Shown: positions 23,201-33,539 of the stretch, one piece after another
How the letters are laid out: each line of letters opens with the position of its first letter
Numbering within the stretch: the stretch's first letter is position 1
Source: Papilionanthe hookeriana x Papilionanthe teres
Lineage: Eukaryota; Streptophyta; Magnoliopsida; Asparagales; Orchidaceae
Assembly: GCA_022702705.1 (NCBI GenBank)
Contig: CM040439.1
Span: 25,892,142-25,956,141, forward strand
DNA length: 64,000 bases
Direction of reading: 5' to 3'
Translations under genes and position numbers: made by a program
The notes under the pieces: model-generated
What the model was told of the DNA's origin: nothing
The model's database searches: none
What the model saw: the letters and a program-made list of their open reading frames with translations, nothing else

Positions 23201-23426
23201 TCACCACATCTCCTCTCATCAAACTCTTCTGTCTACTACCGCCCTTCTCTGGCACTATGCTCCGCCGCCCACCAATCGCACCATTCCCAGCCTGAAAGAT
23301 CTCCGCTCGCGGAGTCATCACGAATTCCTCCGATTCAGAGTCGTTGCTCATCAATAGTCGCCGCTTCTTCTCCTTCTTTGACTCATAAACCTTAGCACCG
23401 TCGGAGTAATCCCCATCCCTCCCCAT
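7335..23426 (-). CDS. IDM1-like PHD-finger / GNAT acetyltransferase gene (six exons seen, 3' end outside window)
   Basis: Spliced exons at 23426-21237, 19694-19565, 19458-19370, 18965-18730, 7920-7834 and 7434-7335 join in frame at GT..AG sites to give 944 codons without a stop. Domain order: a basic/acidic N-terminal half; a conserved 'GAGWTIEFRPR...SVYVSPRGTGYWSI' type block (about residues 404-460); a TPL-binding/tify-like block (about 587-670, with DGRITRDGIQCSCC and HAGSKLHRP); a PHD finger beginning CGICGDGGDLICCDSC (about 702); a second, extended PHD region (GDWHCANCSCKFCG); then a GNAT fold with the acetyl-CoA-binding sequence YRRQGMCRRLL. This order is that of the plant IDM1/ROS4 family, nuclear proteins that recognise chromatin marks and acetylate histone H3 to counter DNA methylation. 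Family membership is clear; orthology to IDM1 itself is not. The terminal GNAT segment (after 'LLHGIES') was not found between 1 and 7335, so it probably lies beyond the left edge. Intron 4 is 10.8 kb. Confidence 0.9.
7834..7920 (-). CDS. IDM1-like gene, exon 5 (GNAT core)
   Basis: The 87 nt exon has acceptor TATTATAG before 7920 and donor GTAAATTT after 7834. It encodes SNFNRLNFSSFNTFILERG then DEIVAAASVR, the central beta strands of the GNAT fold of IDM1-like proteins. It follows exon 4 exactly in phase. The ORF is too short to stand out alone and is recognised by its sequence and position. Confidence 0.85.
8191..8231. repeat. (AT)n microsatellite
   Basis: A pure AT dinucleotide run in intron 4 of the IDM1-like gene. 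Confidence 0.95.
8440..8535 (-). pseudogene. LINE C-terminal scrap
   Basis: The minus strand reads DIIEEKVIERRLRWCGYEKK, which resembles the C-terminal 'RLRWFGH' segment of RTE-type LINE polyproteins. It is only about 30 residues, so this is a weak call. Confidence 0.4.
8728..9432. mobile_element. Non-autonomous element with three 'GGGCTGTCAAA' modules
   Basis: Modules begin at about 8730, 9070 and 9246 with CTAGGGYTRTCAAA. Each is followed by variants of CTCGTGTTCGGCTCG...AAACGAGCCGAACACGAAC. The right end GTTTACGCCCCTA is a rough inverted copy of the left end. It lies in IDM1-like intron 4; a related copy is at 15124-15290. Confidence 0.6.
9550..9837. mobile_element. Harbinger/Tourist-like MITE with TTA target duplication
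   Basis: The element is flanked on both sides by TTA. The left end reads GGGCCCGTTTGGGGCAGCT; the right end inverted reads GGGTATGTTTGGGGCAGCT. The 3 bp TTA duplication plus a GGG...GTTTGGGG terminal repeat is the PIF/Harbinger pattern. It is non-coding and lies in IDM1-like intron 4. Confidence 0.75.
9840..11800. other. Intronic stretch without recognised features
   Basis: AT-rich sequence in intron 4 of the IDM1-like gene. I see no domain-bearing frame or clear repeat. Confidence 0.5.
11805..15120 (+). mobile_element. Internally deleted Ty3/gypsy LTR retrotransposon (A)
   Basis: LTR-like sequence at about 11805-12646 recurs, diverged, at about 14800-15120. Both contain CAGATCRGGCAYCT, a CCAGCCCCTCC block and GTGTRAGAGAATTAGGGTTAT. 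TTTGGTATCAAAACTAG at 12647-12663 resembles an initiator tRNA-Met primer-binding site. A gag remnant follows (13150-13660), but the 14.1-14.8 kb part goes quickly to an integrase-tail-like segment (TNEVK) and no reverse transcriptase is present. The element sits antisense in intron 4 of the IDM1-like gene. Confidence 0.65.
13140..13665 (+). pseudogene. Gypsy gag remnant
   Basis: With stops, the frame reads LQYVEQIFEFKDMPKDKRVI, SVSLWWENL, YLPPHYNQNVFLRLYHLQL, then EPEEHTITRYLRGLKPAISN. This is the retrotransposon gag domain. Stop codons after WWENL and in EEYTE* show it is dead. Confidence 0.75.
15124..15290. repeat. Copy of the 'GCTGTCAAA...GTTCG' element
   Basis: AGCTGTCAAAAAAGTTTGTC and the following GAACAGTTTGTGTCTGGCTCG...AACGAACCAAACACGAAC match the modules at 8.7-9.4 kb. 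It interrupts or abuts the 3' LTR of gypsy element A. Confidence 0.5.
15290..17200. other. AT-rich intronic stretch
   Basis: Very AT-rich at 15.3-15.5 kb, then a moderate CT-rich segment at 15.54-15.83 kb resembling a 5' UTR but followed by no gene. Nothing else is recognised. Confidence 0.4.
17290..18470 (+). pseudogene. Ty3/gypsy remnant (B): integrase C-terminus plus LTR
   Basis: The frame reads TPFEVMYRRNPLMPLELV, later FQEGDLVWIWLKKKRFPP, GKLKPRADGSFRVLQKLN and NISAAFNVADLTPYLEQ, with one stop and small shifts. This is the end of gypsy integrase. An LTR-like part follows (about 17765-18450), sharing the 'TGTATCCAACGACAGGTGG' block with element A (15050-15110) and repeating it at 18090 and 18141. 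The proline-rich frames at 18155-18481 are not genes. Confidence 0.7.
18730..18965 (-). CDS. IDM1-like gene, exon 4 (start of GNAT domain)
   Basis: The 236 nt exon has acceptor TTTCTGTAG before 18965 and donor GTAAGC after 18730. It encodes VFRKLQKLTGVRHELEAGFH and continues through a segment ending INLIHNVVYNCG. This is the conserved linker and the first part of the GNAT fold in the family. The 3' phase (GG) is completed by the first base of the exon 10.8 kb away at 7920. Confidence 0.88.
19370..19458 (-). CDS. IDM1-like gene, exon 3
   Basis: This short 89 nt exon has acceptor TATGTAG before 19458 and donor GTAACAC after 19370. It encodes (F)HKDCVPEDDALSTAPKSS followed by CIVFCGLNCRK. The H-x2-C and FCG-x2-C residues are the remaining zinc ligands of the second PHD region. 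The open frame that passes over it in another phase (19374-19637) is not the coding one. Confidence 0.85.
19565..19694 (-). CDS. IDM1-like gene, exon 2 (second PHD region)
   Basis: The exon has acceptor AACCGCAG before 19694 and donor GTAAGAG after 19565. It encodes TLPTGDWHCANCSCKFCG and then a Cys-rich run ending TCSQCTRK, completing the first PHD finger and beginning the second, as in IDM1-type proteins. The phase leaves one base (T), completed by exon 3. Confidence 0.88.
20330..20565. repeat. Imperfect minisatellite in IDM1-like intron 1
   Basis: Three or more diverged units of about 70-75 bp share 'CAGTAAAATRGCAAGRCAAAGG' followed by a GTTTTTGGGYRGC-type block. The Cys/Pro-rich minus-strand frames over it are not genes. 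Confidence 0.55.
20965..21212. mobile_element. MITE, TTTACATA family, copy 1
   Basis: Long imperfect inverted ends of about 65 bp. The left has CATACGTAGCCCACAATTC and TGTATTTACATATC. The right, inverted, has GGCGCATTTACATACATAGC, CACACAATTC and TGTATTTACATTTC. The right end lies only about 25 bp from the exon 1 splice donor of the IDM1-like gene. Confidence 0.75.
21237..23426 (-). CDS. IDM1-like gene, exon 1 (N-terminus to first PHD finger)
   Basis: The 730-codon exon starts at the ATG at 23426 (MGRDGDYSDG) and ends after GAG of ...CLGIE at 21237, before the donor GTGAAATGAG. Reading on would add only VK and a stop, but joining to the exon at 19694 restores the expected GIE-TLPTGDWHC. The first 400 residues are low-complexity, Ser/Lys/Asp-rich and probably disordered, with basic patches such as KKEKKRR and KRKKKAKEK that could serve nuclear import. 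The upstream 5' region (23427 to about 23900) contains no other gene. Confidence 0.92.
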
Positions 23427-23944
23427 TGCAACTCGCCAAAATCCACAAACAAGTTAGAGTACCGCAGCGCCCTAATCAAGGCTTCATATCACAGCTGCGA
23501 GATCAGTAACAGGGCAACAAACCCTAGATCCAAAGAAGAAGGCAGAACAGCACCAAACAAAAAGGGATTCCGAAACCAGAATTTAGAAAAACACGCTTAC
23601 TTCGTGGAAGAGCAAGCCAATCGGTATGAATTGAGCATAAGACATAGCACACTCCGGTAGAAGAAGAGTTGCGCGAGGAAGACGCGGAAGGGGATCTCTG
23701 TAAGCGAGGGAAGGGATTTTAGGAGCCTGCGTTTGGGTTTTAAGAGGAGGGTTAGGTCTTTTTTGAAATTTGTTTGGCCGAGTCAATCCAGAGCAGTCGC
23801 GCTCCTCAGCTCTGCAGCAGCGGCCTGGAAGAAATGGGTAAGAGAGAGAGAGAGAAGAATACGTGGGACAATTGAGCGCCGGGTTATAAGAGATTTTAGA
23901 TGTATAAAAAATGGGGGAATTCACATATTGCTGCAAATGAGCTA

Positions 23945-24445
23945 ATAGACTGTTTAGCTTAGGATAGTTTATAAGTGCAGCTATATTTTTTAAAATGTTA
24001 TCTAATATTTTGGTTCGCATGTGTTTGAAAATGTTATCTATCGCGATTGAATTTTCTACACTACATGTAAGTAACTCGCGGGTCACGTTTCATGATAAGT
24101 CGCTTATCCTGAAACGCACAAGCTGCTCCTAAATATGATGGAGCTCAGCTTGTGAGTGTGTTTAGTGCAGGTGCAGCTTACCAACAAGATATTGATGCTG
24201 AAAAATAATTTACTGTTCAAAAAGTTATAGTAATTATTAGAGTTTTTTTATTTTTGAAAGTAAAATTGTAATTATAAAGTTGTTACAGCACGTAATCAGA
24301 AATAATGTGGAAACGTGATTTGAATAGTTTGAAAACGCAGTTATTTGAAATAGCTGTCAATGTACAGTTCGCCCAAATGAATCTAGGTGTGTTTTCAAAA
24401 TGTACGGCACCAAATAAACTGCCCCAAGCGAGCCATCTTTTTGTG
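23945..24445. repeat. MITE-like remnants upstream of the IDM1-like gene
   Basis: Fragments such as ATTCATTTGGGCGAAC and GCTCGCTTGGGGCAGTTTAT (minus strand) resemble the ends of the Harbinger-like MITEs at 5.1 and 9.5 kb. The boundaries are not clear. Confidence 0.35.
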
Positions 24446-24745
24446 ATGGCCTGAAATAATAAATTTTTTTATTTTTAAATAATTTCCAAAATTATGATAA
24501 ATCTGAAAATTTTCTTCCTGCTTCATAGCAGAAAAATAAAATATATATTTGTTATTAATTATTAAGCTTTTAAATAGAGTTTCTAATCTAAGTTTCTTCC
24601 AACACAGGCGATGTGCGACTAAACATAAAAGGAGAATGGGCTCGAATCGAAGGTCTTGTGGGGCTATTTACATTTGTGACCCCGAAATTATATTAATTTA
24701 CATAAACTACCATAGCGGAAAGAAGGGGTTGCGGGCTTTTATGGG

Positions 24746-24949
24746 GGCAAAATATTACATCCGGACGCCGCACGTAGAGCTACGTGCGGCGGCAGATCTC
24801 AGTCGCACATCGCGGCAGCTGAAATTTTTTTTTTTAAAAAAAAAAGATTTAAAGTGGGACCGGCTCCCATACATCCTTCACGGGATGTGTGGCTTAGATC
24901 CGCAGCCGCACGTAGCTCTACGTGCGGCGTCCGGATGTAATATTTTGCC
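24746..24949. mobile_element. Mutator-type MITE with perfect ends and hairpin TIRs (element M1)
   Basis: The 45 bp ends (24746-24790 and 24905-24949) are exact inverted copies and start GGCAAAATATTACATCCGG. The flanks TTTTATGGG (24737-24745 and 24950-24958) are an exact 9 bp target duplication, the Mutator-superfamily hallmark. Each end contains its own hairpin (24766-24791 with 12 bp arms; 24905-24928 with 11 bp arms). The 142 aa frame crossing it is accidental. The exact ends suggest recent insertion. Confidence 0.9.
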
Positions 24950-24959
24950 TTTTATGGGA

Positions 24960-25980
24960 GGAGCTTGGGAAATTTAAATACGTAACACCTCCTATCCTAT
25001 TTATTAACATAACTAACAACTAAACTTATATTATTTATAGTTATAATACTAAATTAGTTTTTTTTTTCAAAATAGTAATATTTTGCAAATTTTAATAAAT
25101 ATAAAAAATTAATGAAAAAAAATGAAACGAGATAAAGAATATTATTTAATTATTTAATTATTTCAAATAAAAGAAACTATTAGTAAAAATACTTTTTCTG
25201 ACAGCCCAAATTTTACACATACATATGTTTTCAATTCTTATTAATTTATGTATGTAATACTATAATCTTTAATATTACATTTATATGGCTCGGTTCTTTT
25301 TTGCGAATCATCTTTTAAAGGTAAGATGAGGAGATGGCAACTCACAAGCAATGACATATTCAGACTAGACTACCGGAGTGTTTATTGAGAACCTAAAATA
25401 TGGTTACTAATAGAAAAAAATATTCTACTCTCCTAAGAAAATTTTAAAAAAAAAAATTTAATGTTGACACACCGTAAATAAATTTTCATCGTCCAACATT
25501 AATCTCGATGTGTAACACAAATCTCGAAACAATCTTTTGAGAAAAAAATATTTAAATTTGATTAAGAGTCATCTAGAGCTCGATTTTAGCGAACTTACAA
25601 TCAAACTAAACGGCTCGATTAGACGAACTCAATGATATAAAAACTAGTCTAATCTAAGTCAAATCAAGCACAGACCGGTCATTAAATCGCACTTAAAGGA
25701 TTTCAGGGTACATTTGAAAGGTTAAACGGAGGTCGAATCTGGCAATTTTATAGTCGAATCGAGCGTCTCGACAAGACAAATCCAACGAGCCCAAGATTAT
25801 TCAATTTCGATATTGTTAAGGCATTTAAATGTCCATCAAACACCATCTGATTGAATGAGACTCTCTGAACTGTCTAATCAAAGTGGTTTATATTTCAACA
25901 TTAATTGCACTCATAACAATATAAATAAAGTCTCATACATCTCATGAGGGGGGCTTAAGCCTTGAGAGAACTCGAGGCTT
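24960..25980. other. AT-rich intergenic stretch
   Basis: I see no gene or clear repeat. Confidence 0.5.
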
Positions 25981-25984
25981 TGAG

Positions 25985-26215
25985 AAGGAGCTAAAGCCCA
26001 GCACCATCCCAACCATCGTGGACCATCGTGCACCGTCGTCGACCTCCATCCACCACTGCGGCCATCGTCGACCACCGCTGACCGTCGTCAACCACTGTGG
26101 ATCACCATCGATCGTCATCAATCATGTTGACTGTCGTCGACCACCGCCGATCGTCGTCGACCAACACAGAAGATCGTTTACCGTCGCTGACCATTGTAGT
26201 GTCGACCTCATTTTT
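25985..26215. repeat. GTCGAC/CACCG-rich low-complexity cluster
   Basis: Many imperfect copies of a 12-15 bp unit related to ATCGTCGACCACCG. A diverged cluster of the same kind occurs at 32730-32810. Confidence 0.65.
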
Positions 26216-26259
26216 TGTGAGGTTTTTTCTTCCTCTTAGTACTTAGAATCTAGTCATAT

Positions 26260-29200
26260 GGTTTTCCCTTTGACAATCTTAGAGGACTAGAGATGGAGCT
26301 CACCCCTATAAATTTGAACCACTTCCTAGCTTTTCTTGAAACTCTGCATATGTGGTTACAAACCTCCAAATCACTTGGAAGGTTGAAAACCAATATGTGC
26401 AGATTTTAAGAAGAGTTCCTATAGGAATGAGTGGACTTAGGGCAACCCTAGGTGACTAGGGCTTGGTCTTGCACACAAACCCTTAATCCTTTTTTTAACC
26501 TAAACCAATTCCTTTTTACCATTTAGGAAACTCATATGGAGAATCCCAAGCCTCTTGTCTTTGATTTAGAGGGTTATGCTCAATATGTGAAGGTTCATAA
26601 AAAGGCTACGACTTTGCTAGGCTTGGTCTCAAAGTACATGGTTAAGACCCATGAACAAATGCCCCAAAACCCTAATTCCACCTTAAACCTTATATTTCAA
26701 ACCAAATTACCAAAATTCACCAAAACCTCCAAATTCATTCAAAAACCTCACCCAAGTCAATTTGAGCGAACAATTGACCCCAAATCACCCAAACCTACTA
26801 TAATGAGCCAAATTACCAAAATACCCCTCAAAATTCAAAAATTCCCAACATTTATAAAAACGCTCCAAATAATACCAAAATCAATTAAAACCACTTTATT
26901 TGACCTAATTTGACCAAATTGACCCATTTTGACCAAAATCCCTAAATTTCCCTTATGGCCCAAAATCCCCAAATCAACTTCGATTCTCATCAAATTAATC
27001 CCAAATTTCCCTAATTTCAATTCTAAACTTAAATTCAACATACCCAATCCCAATTGAAGCCAATTTGAAGTACAATTGAACCAATCTCAAACCCCATTTC
27101 AATTTTAAGCCAAAACCCCTAATTTTGACCTAAGATCCTAAATTCCCCAGATTGAACTTCATGACCAATCCAAATACCCCAATTTAAAATTTACACCAAA
27201 CTCAACATGTTCAAATACAATTTCAATCAAATTCAATCCAATTTAATCAATCCATGATCAATTTCAAAAATTTAAATCATCTAATGCATGTTAAAAAGCT
27301 CATAATCATATGCATTTTCAAAAGCCTATGTGATCAACTTTAAAAGCCCAATTTGAGCCCAAATGACATAAATCCCCTCCCTTATCATTTCATGGCATTT
27401 AAATCATTCATCATCACATCATATGAAGCATACCATGCATACACGTCAAGCCTTATCCAAATTAGGGATCTAGGCATAATTTTCAAAAATCATGAAAAAA
27501 TCAAAATTCCTTTCTCATGAAGCAATCCCATGGGCTCATCCATGGCTTAGCATGACTCATGTAGCCTTCCATAGGCATACTAAAGTCAAATTTACCAACA
27601 GTGGCAAGGAGAAGTGACCATTCCCTCTTTCTCCTTCACTTGAGTTTACCCCTTCTAAAATAACTAAACCTCTTTCAGAAAGCCCCAATTCAGCCAATTG
27701 AATTCATCTAAACTTACTTAAGGACCTTAAAAATTGTTTTAACCATTTTGGGACCTGTTTTAGCCAAGTGACCAAGGGTTTAAACCCAAGCTAACTCAAA
27801 CCTCAATTATCTCTTGGATTTTCACCATGGAACCACCTAAGACCCAAATTGAAGCCACCACTTAACCTCTCTAACTTCGCTAAACTCAGAGGTGACCTGA
27901 CGTTGGTCGGCCGGCCACCCCAATCAGCGAAAAGCACCCAGCCCGAGAAGAACCGATGTGTCTTAAACCCAAAATTAAACCCCTCTGAGCTGGCTAAATC
28001 CCATTCGCCATCACAGAAATTCTCCCCTCCACCTAGGCAGCTCCCCATTCATCTTAGCTTGCCCTGGTGATCACCCCAGCTCCCTCTATAAATCAAGCCC
28101 CCTCCACGGCTTAAAGAGAGGTTGAACCCAACCCTAACAAAACTCTGTCAAAATCATTCTAAATCATTCTCCCAACCTCTTTAACCTCAACTCCAATTAT
28201 TTACAACCCTAATTCCCTATCTGTGGGCTCAATTTCAGAGCTCATTTTCAAGCCCGAAACATGACAACTCTCCAGACCTTCTCAATTCTCAAATTGAAAT
28301 GCCCATTAGCTTCGCCGGGATTAAGGAAGAAGTTCCCCATCGAATTCCCCCTCAATTGAGCCCTCTGCACCAGAGTTCGATCAAGCCTGATCCACATGCT
28401 GATCAACTTCATACCTAGGCCCATAAGGAGCTTAAATTGGCACTTGGAGGAGCTTCGCGAGGTCCTCACGAAGGTCTGGAACACTTCTAATCGAGGTTAC
28501 ACCTCTAGGACTCAGGTATTGGCCTCCCCACCCAAATCGAGCTCAGTTTTGGTCTCCATGAGTATTGGCTTGATTTCATATTGCATTAGCCGTATGGGTG
28601 TGCTCGTCTATGCTAGATGAAGGTGTAGGAACAAACCGCGAGTAATTTGGTTGAGTATCGAGCAATATTTTAGGGTTTGAACGTGTGTGGTTTTCGTTTC
28701 ACACCAGTCAGAGATGATGAAGGAGAGCAGTCTGATCACGCGTGTATCAGACGTACGGTCCAGATCAGCCAGACGAAGGAATGGGAAGGAACCACGGAGC
28801 CCAGTCAGCATTGACGCAGATGGCGGCGCCAAATCAAACGACGACGCATGGAGGCTTCGACCCGTACGAGGTTTACGCAGCGCTGAGCTTTTTAAGTGGG
28901 AAATTGGGATTTTTTAATTTATTTAATTTAGTAATTTTTAAAAACCCATAACTTGGTGTAGGAATTTCAGAAAAATAATATAAAAATTTTTGATTGCTCA
29001 GGAAACAAATGAGAAAAATGTGAAACCAAAATTAAAATTATTTAGCATGTATGTGATTTTTAAATAATTAAATTGCCTCTGTAATGTTTTAATCATAACT
29101 TAATAATTAATAATCACCATGGCTTGAAACTTTAGGGTTTAATTCTTCATGTCATTAGGTGTATCCTCTGATTTTTCCAAAGTCAGAGGGTAACTCTATT

Positions 29201-32200
29201 GATAGAACCCTAATTTTCAAGGAAAATCACATTTGTTTAATATAAAATTCACAATAATTAAAATAAAAATGAAAAAATATAAAATTTGTTTTGGTGGGTT
29301 TATAAGGGTCAGAGGATCATTAGAAAAATATAAAATTGGTTTAAGTAATTAAGAATGACACTAATTGTAATTAACTTACTAAAACCCATAAAAAATTAAA
29401 TAATCAAAATATAATTATAAAAATCACCAAAAATGACTCCCCACTATTAAAAATAATCAGAGGGACTCCCTGTAAAAAATTTAAATTAATATGAATTCAT
29501 TTAATCAACAAATTTGACTTTTAAGTAAAAATGACATTTTTAACATTAAAATAATTATAATAAATAAAAAGAAGTCAATAAAATGTAAAAAATTGTTCTA
29601 TGAGTTCCTTATGACCAGAGGAATTTAATAAAAATAAAATTGAAATTAAAACAAATAATTCATTTTTAACTATATTTTAATATTTAAATAATTAAAATAA
29701 TTAAAAAATCATAAAAATCACTAAATTATTAAAATGCACAAAAATGTTTTAAATTAATTTCTAATAATTTAGAAACAATTTTAAATATTTTTCTTAATTT
29801 TAAAAATAAATTTATGAATTTTAAAAGATAAAAAATGAATTTTAAAAGGCATAAAAATGGATTTTCCTTAATCTTGAATTAAAATAATTCTAACAAATCA
29901 AAGAAAAATCAAAAAAATATAAAATTTGTTTCGATGAATTCCTGGAACTTAGAGAGACTTAAAAAAAATATTAACTTATTTTTAAACTTAAATAATTTTT
30001 TATATTTAATTAATACTAAAAAATACGAAGTAATTATAATAATTAATATAAAATTCAAAAAAATCAAAAAAATTGTCCTAAGTGGTCCTCTTACCGTTAT
30101 GAACCTCCAATAATGTTTCTAAGGACAAAGACTTTATTTTAACTAAGTTATTAAATTCACTTTCAAAACCCTTATTTTTACTCAAAAAAATAATTATAAA
30201 AAATTAAATAAATTCAGAAAAATTCACATTTTCTCCTCTGATGTCTTGATTTACCCATGAGTGGGGTGACATAAATTTTTCTAAATCATTTGAGTTTAAT
30301 TTAATGGATTATTAAGTATTAAAACGTTAGGAGAATAATGATAATTTTATGGATTAAGCCTTAAATTAATATTTAGGTCTAATCTAAAGGGTAAATGGGC
30401 ATGAACAATCTTAATTAAACACATTTAGATGATTAAAACATGAGGAGTAAGAGGTAGAAACCAATTTACCATTTTTCAGCATTAAAAACAAAATTATAGT
30501 TTCCCTGGATTATTTAAATTTGGAAGATTAATCAAAATTGATGATCCTAAGGTTATGGGTTTGATCTGAGAATATCTTAATTCACTAATTTAAACCCCTA
30601 ATCAATGGTTTGATATAATCCTTGATAAAGATTAGATATCACTCAACTCAAATGTACCATAAATTACAAACCTACCCATAGGAGCTTAAGGGCTAAGTAG
30701 TGAACTAGGTTTAATCTAGCTTCAATTAATGAGGTTTAGGAAAGAAAACCTAATTTATAAACATTCTGAAAACACTACTAGCCCACCTCTAATTAAGTTG
30801 GCTAAGTCCACTAATAATTCAACTTGCCCATAGAAGCTCTTCACTCACATAACTCATAAATGAAACTTCAAATTGACGTTACCCCACTCGAGGGATAATC
30901 AAAACATCTAAGTTCACTGAGCGGAAAATTAAAGCATCATTAAACATGGATGATTGATTGATCCAACATAATGAAACCAAATGAGCTATAAACAAACCTA
31001 AAACTTTGAGAAAAATGTTTAGGGTTATTCCTCCGAGCACTTCCTTAATCTAATAGGTTATTTTAGAATAACAATTGGGTTTCATTGTTCTTTAATGAAG
31101 AAAATCATCCTTAACACACCTTAGGGACCCACAAGTTATGAATTAGTTTCCTAATCTCTGCTTATCATAATATCTTGGAATGTTAAATGCTTTAACGGGT
31201 GCACCTGAAGACTGCCAGGTATGTGTTTACAATTATTGCAATTTATTCTGTTTTATTTAAATGTTCAAAACTTGCATATCAAAACCTTTAAGATAGCCGT
31301 TAAACTAGGTCAAAACCTTTAGGATAGCCTTGAAACTAGGTCAATCAAAAACAAAAATCAAATTCACCGCCACAACAATCAAAATATAAAACAACTCAAA
31401 ATTTAATCACAAACAAAACAATAAAACAATAATTGCAACTAAATTAATACGTCTCTACCGGATGATCGAGAATCCCTCGAAGGAGGCAACATACGGTTGC
31501 TAATGAGCTTCCCACGATTTAAATAAATGTATAGAACTCATTAAGTTGAGTTTAGTAAATTTATTTGGACTGAGTGAATCTAAATAAAATAGTGGTGCCG
31601 GAACGAGGGAACCGTGGGATCCTAACTAATATTGCTTAATAAACTTTAACATTTCTGCTAATAAAACTTAAGATATTAAATTTGACACACTATAAAACTT
31701 GACCTCTGAACCGTGATACTTATCTCATCCCTTCAATTTGCCACTTCTAAAATTAAACCCACTGCAACGAGAAGTTCATAGCAAACAAGGTGGGCAACAC
31801 AACGATCTTCAACAGCAAAGTGGACCTACAACAACAAATTCTTCCTTAGAAATAAACAATAAGGCATAATATTTCGAGATGATTTGTCTAGTGCAACGTA
31901 AACCCTCGTCATATCTCTTTAGACCTTTGCAAATCAGGCAATATAAGCCTTAACTCGTTTAAGGTTTCCAGGGTTGTCGTTTGTTACAACATAAATCCTC
32001 TTATCTTCCTGGTTATCTGAATATTCAGTATCATACAAATGTAAGCCCTAAGTAAATAAAATTGGCATGATGAAATATTAAATGAATCATTTCCAAAACA
32101 TAAATCAAACAAATAGAATAATTGGAAGGTCATTTGAGGTTCCCCTCAAAGTCTGTGACATCTCATACTTATTCTTTCTTTTGGATTCCCCATATAAATT

Positions 32201-32700
32201 GTTCTTATTTTGAGTCATTCCCTTTTGACTTTCTCGTGCCCATCATTGAAAACTTTAACTTTGAAATTCTTAAAAGCAAAATCACTTATCTTAATCGAGA
32301 GTTTTCTTATGTGACTCTCGTTAATTAAGATGTAATTAACAATAGGGGCTTGCCCTTGTAGGGAACTTTATAACCCAGGTAATATAAACTCTATTTAATC
32401 TTTTTATATTAAATAGTGGAACTCATCGGCTTATATAAAAAATGGTTTCGTAGACTGACCGAATATCATAAATTCTTTAGTTTATTTAATCGAACTCCAC
32501 TATTCAAGCGACGTGTCTACCATTCGAGATAGATGTATTAATCGTATTGTTATGCTCGTTAATTCGAACTATTGAATGTATGATTTATTGTCTTATTTTT
32601 CAAAATTATATTACTATTTTCTAAAAGTTATACCTTATTATTTTAAATTAAACTATTTTAAATTTAGACTATATTTTAAAACCACTTTTCAAAATTTTAA
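26260..32700. other. Unassigned 6.4 kb non-coding repetitive tract, probably TE-derived
   Basis: There are no coding domains on either strand. The text is AT-rich with recurring phrases, including a repeated AAAATTTGTTTYGRTG...CAGAGG motif (29.28, 29.59, 29.92 and 30.07 kb) and a 32 bp tandem duplication near 31282-31345. A GC-rich insert lies at 28.68-28.89 kb. GTGGTGCCGGAACGAGGG at 31594 looks like the start of a primer-binding or internal region after a long LTR. A large non-autonomous or decayed LTR element is my best guess. Confidence 0.4.
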
Positions 32701-32729
32701 TGGCCGACTTGTAAAAACCTGTCTCCTGC

Positions 32730-32815
32730 CGTTGACCACTGCCGACCCCCATTGACAATCACCGATCGTCGTTAATCACCGTCAACCAGACGCCGTCCGT
32801 CGTCGCTCTAATCTA
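32730..32815. repeat. Second CCGTTGACC/CGATCGTCG cluster
   Basis: Short imperfect repeats of the type in 25985-26215 lie on the far side of the 6.4 kb tract. Confidence 0.5.
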
Positions 32816-33539
32816 AAAAGTATAGTTACATTTTATCATTTGTAAGACAGGAGATTTCTGTTATCATCAATCAATAGTGGATTATTGCAACTGGGTCAGG
32901 ACCTGTAGTTTTTTTCTTTACAGATTTTTCATGTAAAAACTTACGGTGTCATCCTTGGTTATTTTTGTTTCATCTGAGTGTGTGCAGAATCCTCGTGCAA
33001 CGCTGAGACGATAATCCACTACCCTACCGGCACGAATTTTCTAACACGCATCCAATGTCATGTCAAGACAATGTCATGTCAAGATATATTTAGGTGAATG
33101 GATAAAAAATTAATTTAAAACACCTTATATGATACAATTTTAAACAATTTTGTTCCTGTGTGAAAATAATTCAACTTATCTCTTGCTTTTTTTTTCTTTT
33201 AGATTATTTATTTTAAGAGGGGCATACTGCAATTTTATTCTAAGAAAGTATTAAGGATCTTAAGTCTTCATTAGATTGGAGAATCATGATAAATGAGACC
33301 CTTGGTGAATGAGACCCTTGTATAGCTGTCTGATCATGTATACGCGCTAAGGAGCTTAACAAAAAGCTATCAACTAAAAAGTTGCATTGTCGAGGCACAT
33401 GACAGTGGGTATCCGACCACTATTGGTCTGTCAATGTAAGTTTAAAAACTAATTAATTTTATTATTTTTTTAGGGGCTATTAATATGACAATTAATGTTT
33501 GAACTTTGTTATGCAGGAGGAGTACGGACAACACTGAGA

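Noticed and set aside
23583..24086. 167 aa minus-strand frame next to the IDM1-like start
   Set aside because: No family signature; it overlaps the presumed promoter/5' UTR and a MITE remnant.
24549..24977. 142 aa frame upstream of the IDM1-like gene
   Set aside because: Runs across the perfect MITE at 24746-24949, including both hairpin ends; chance frame.
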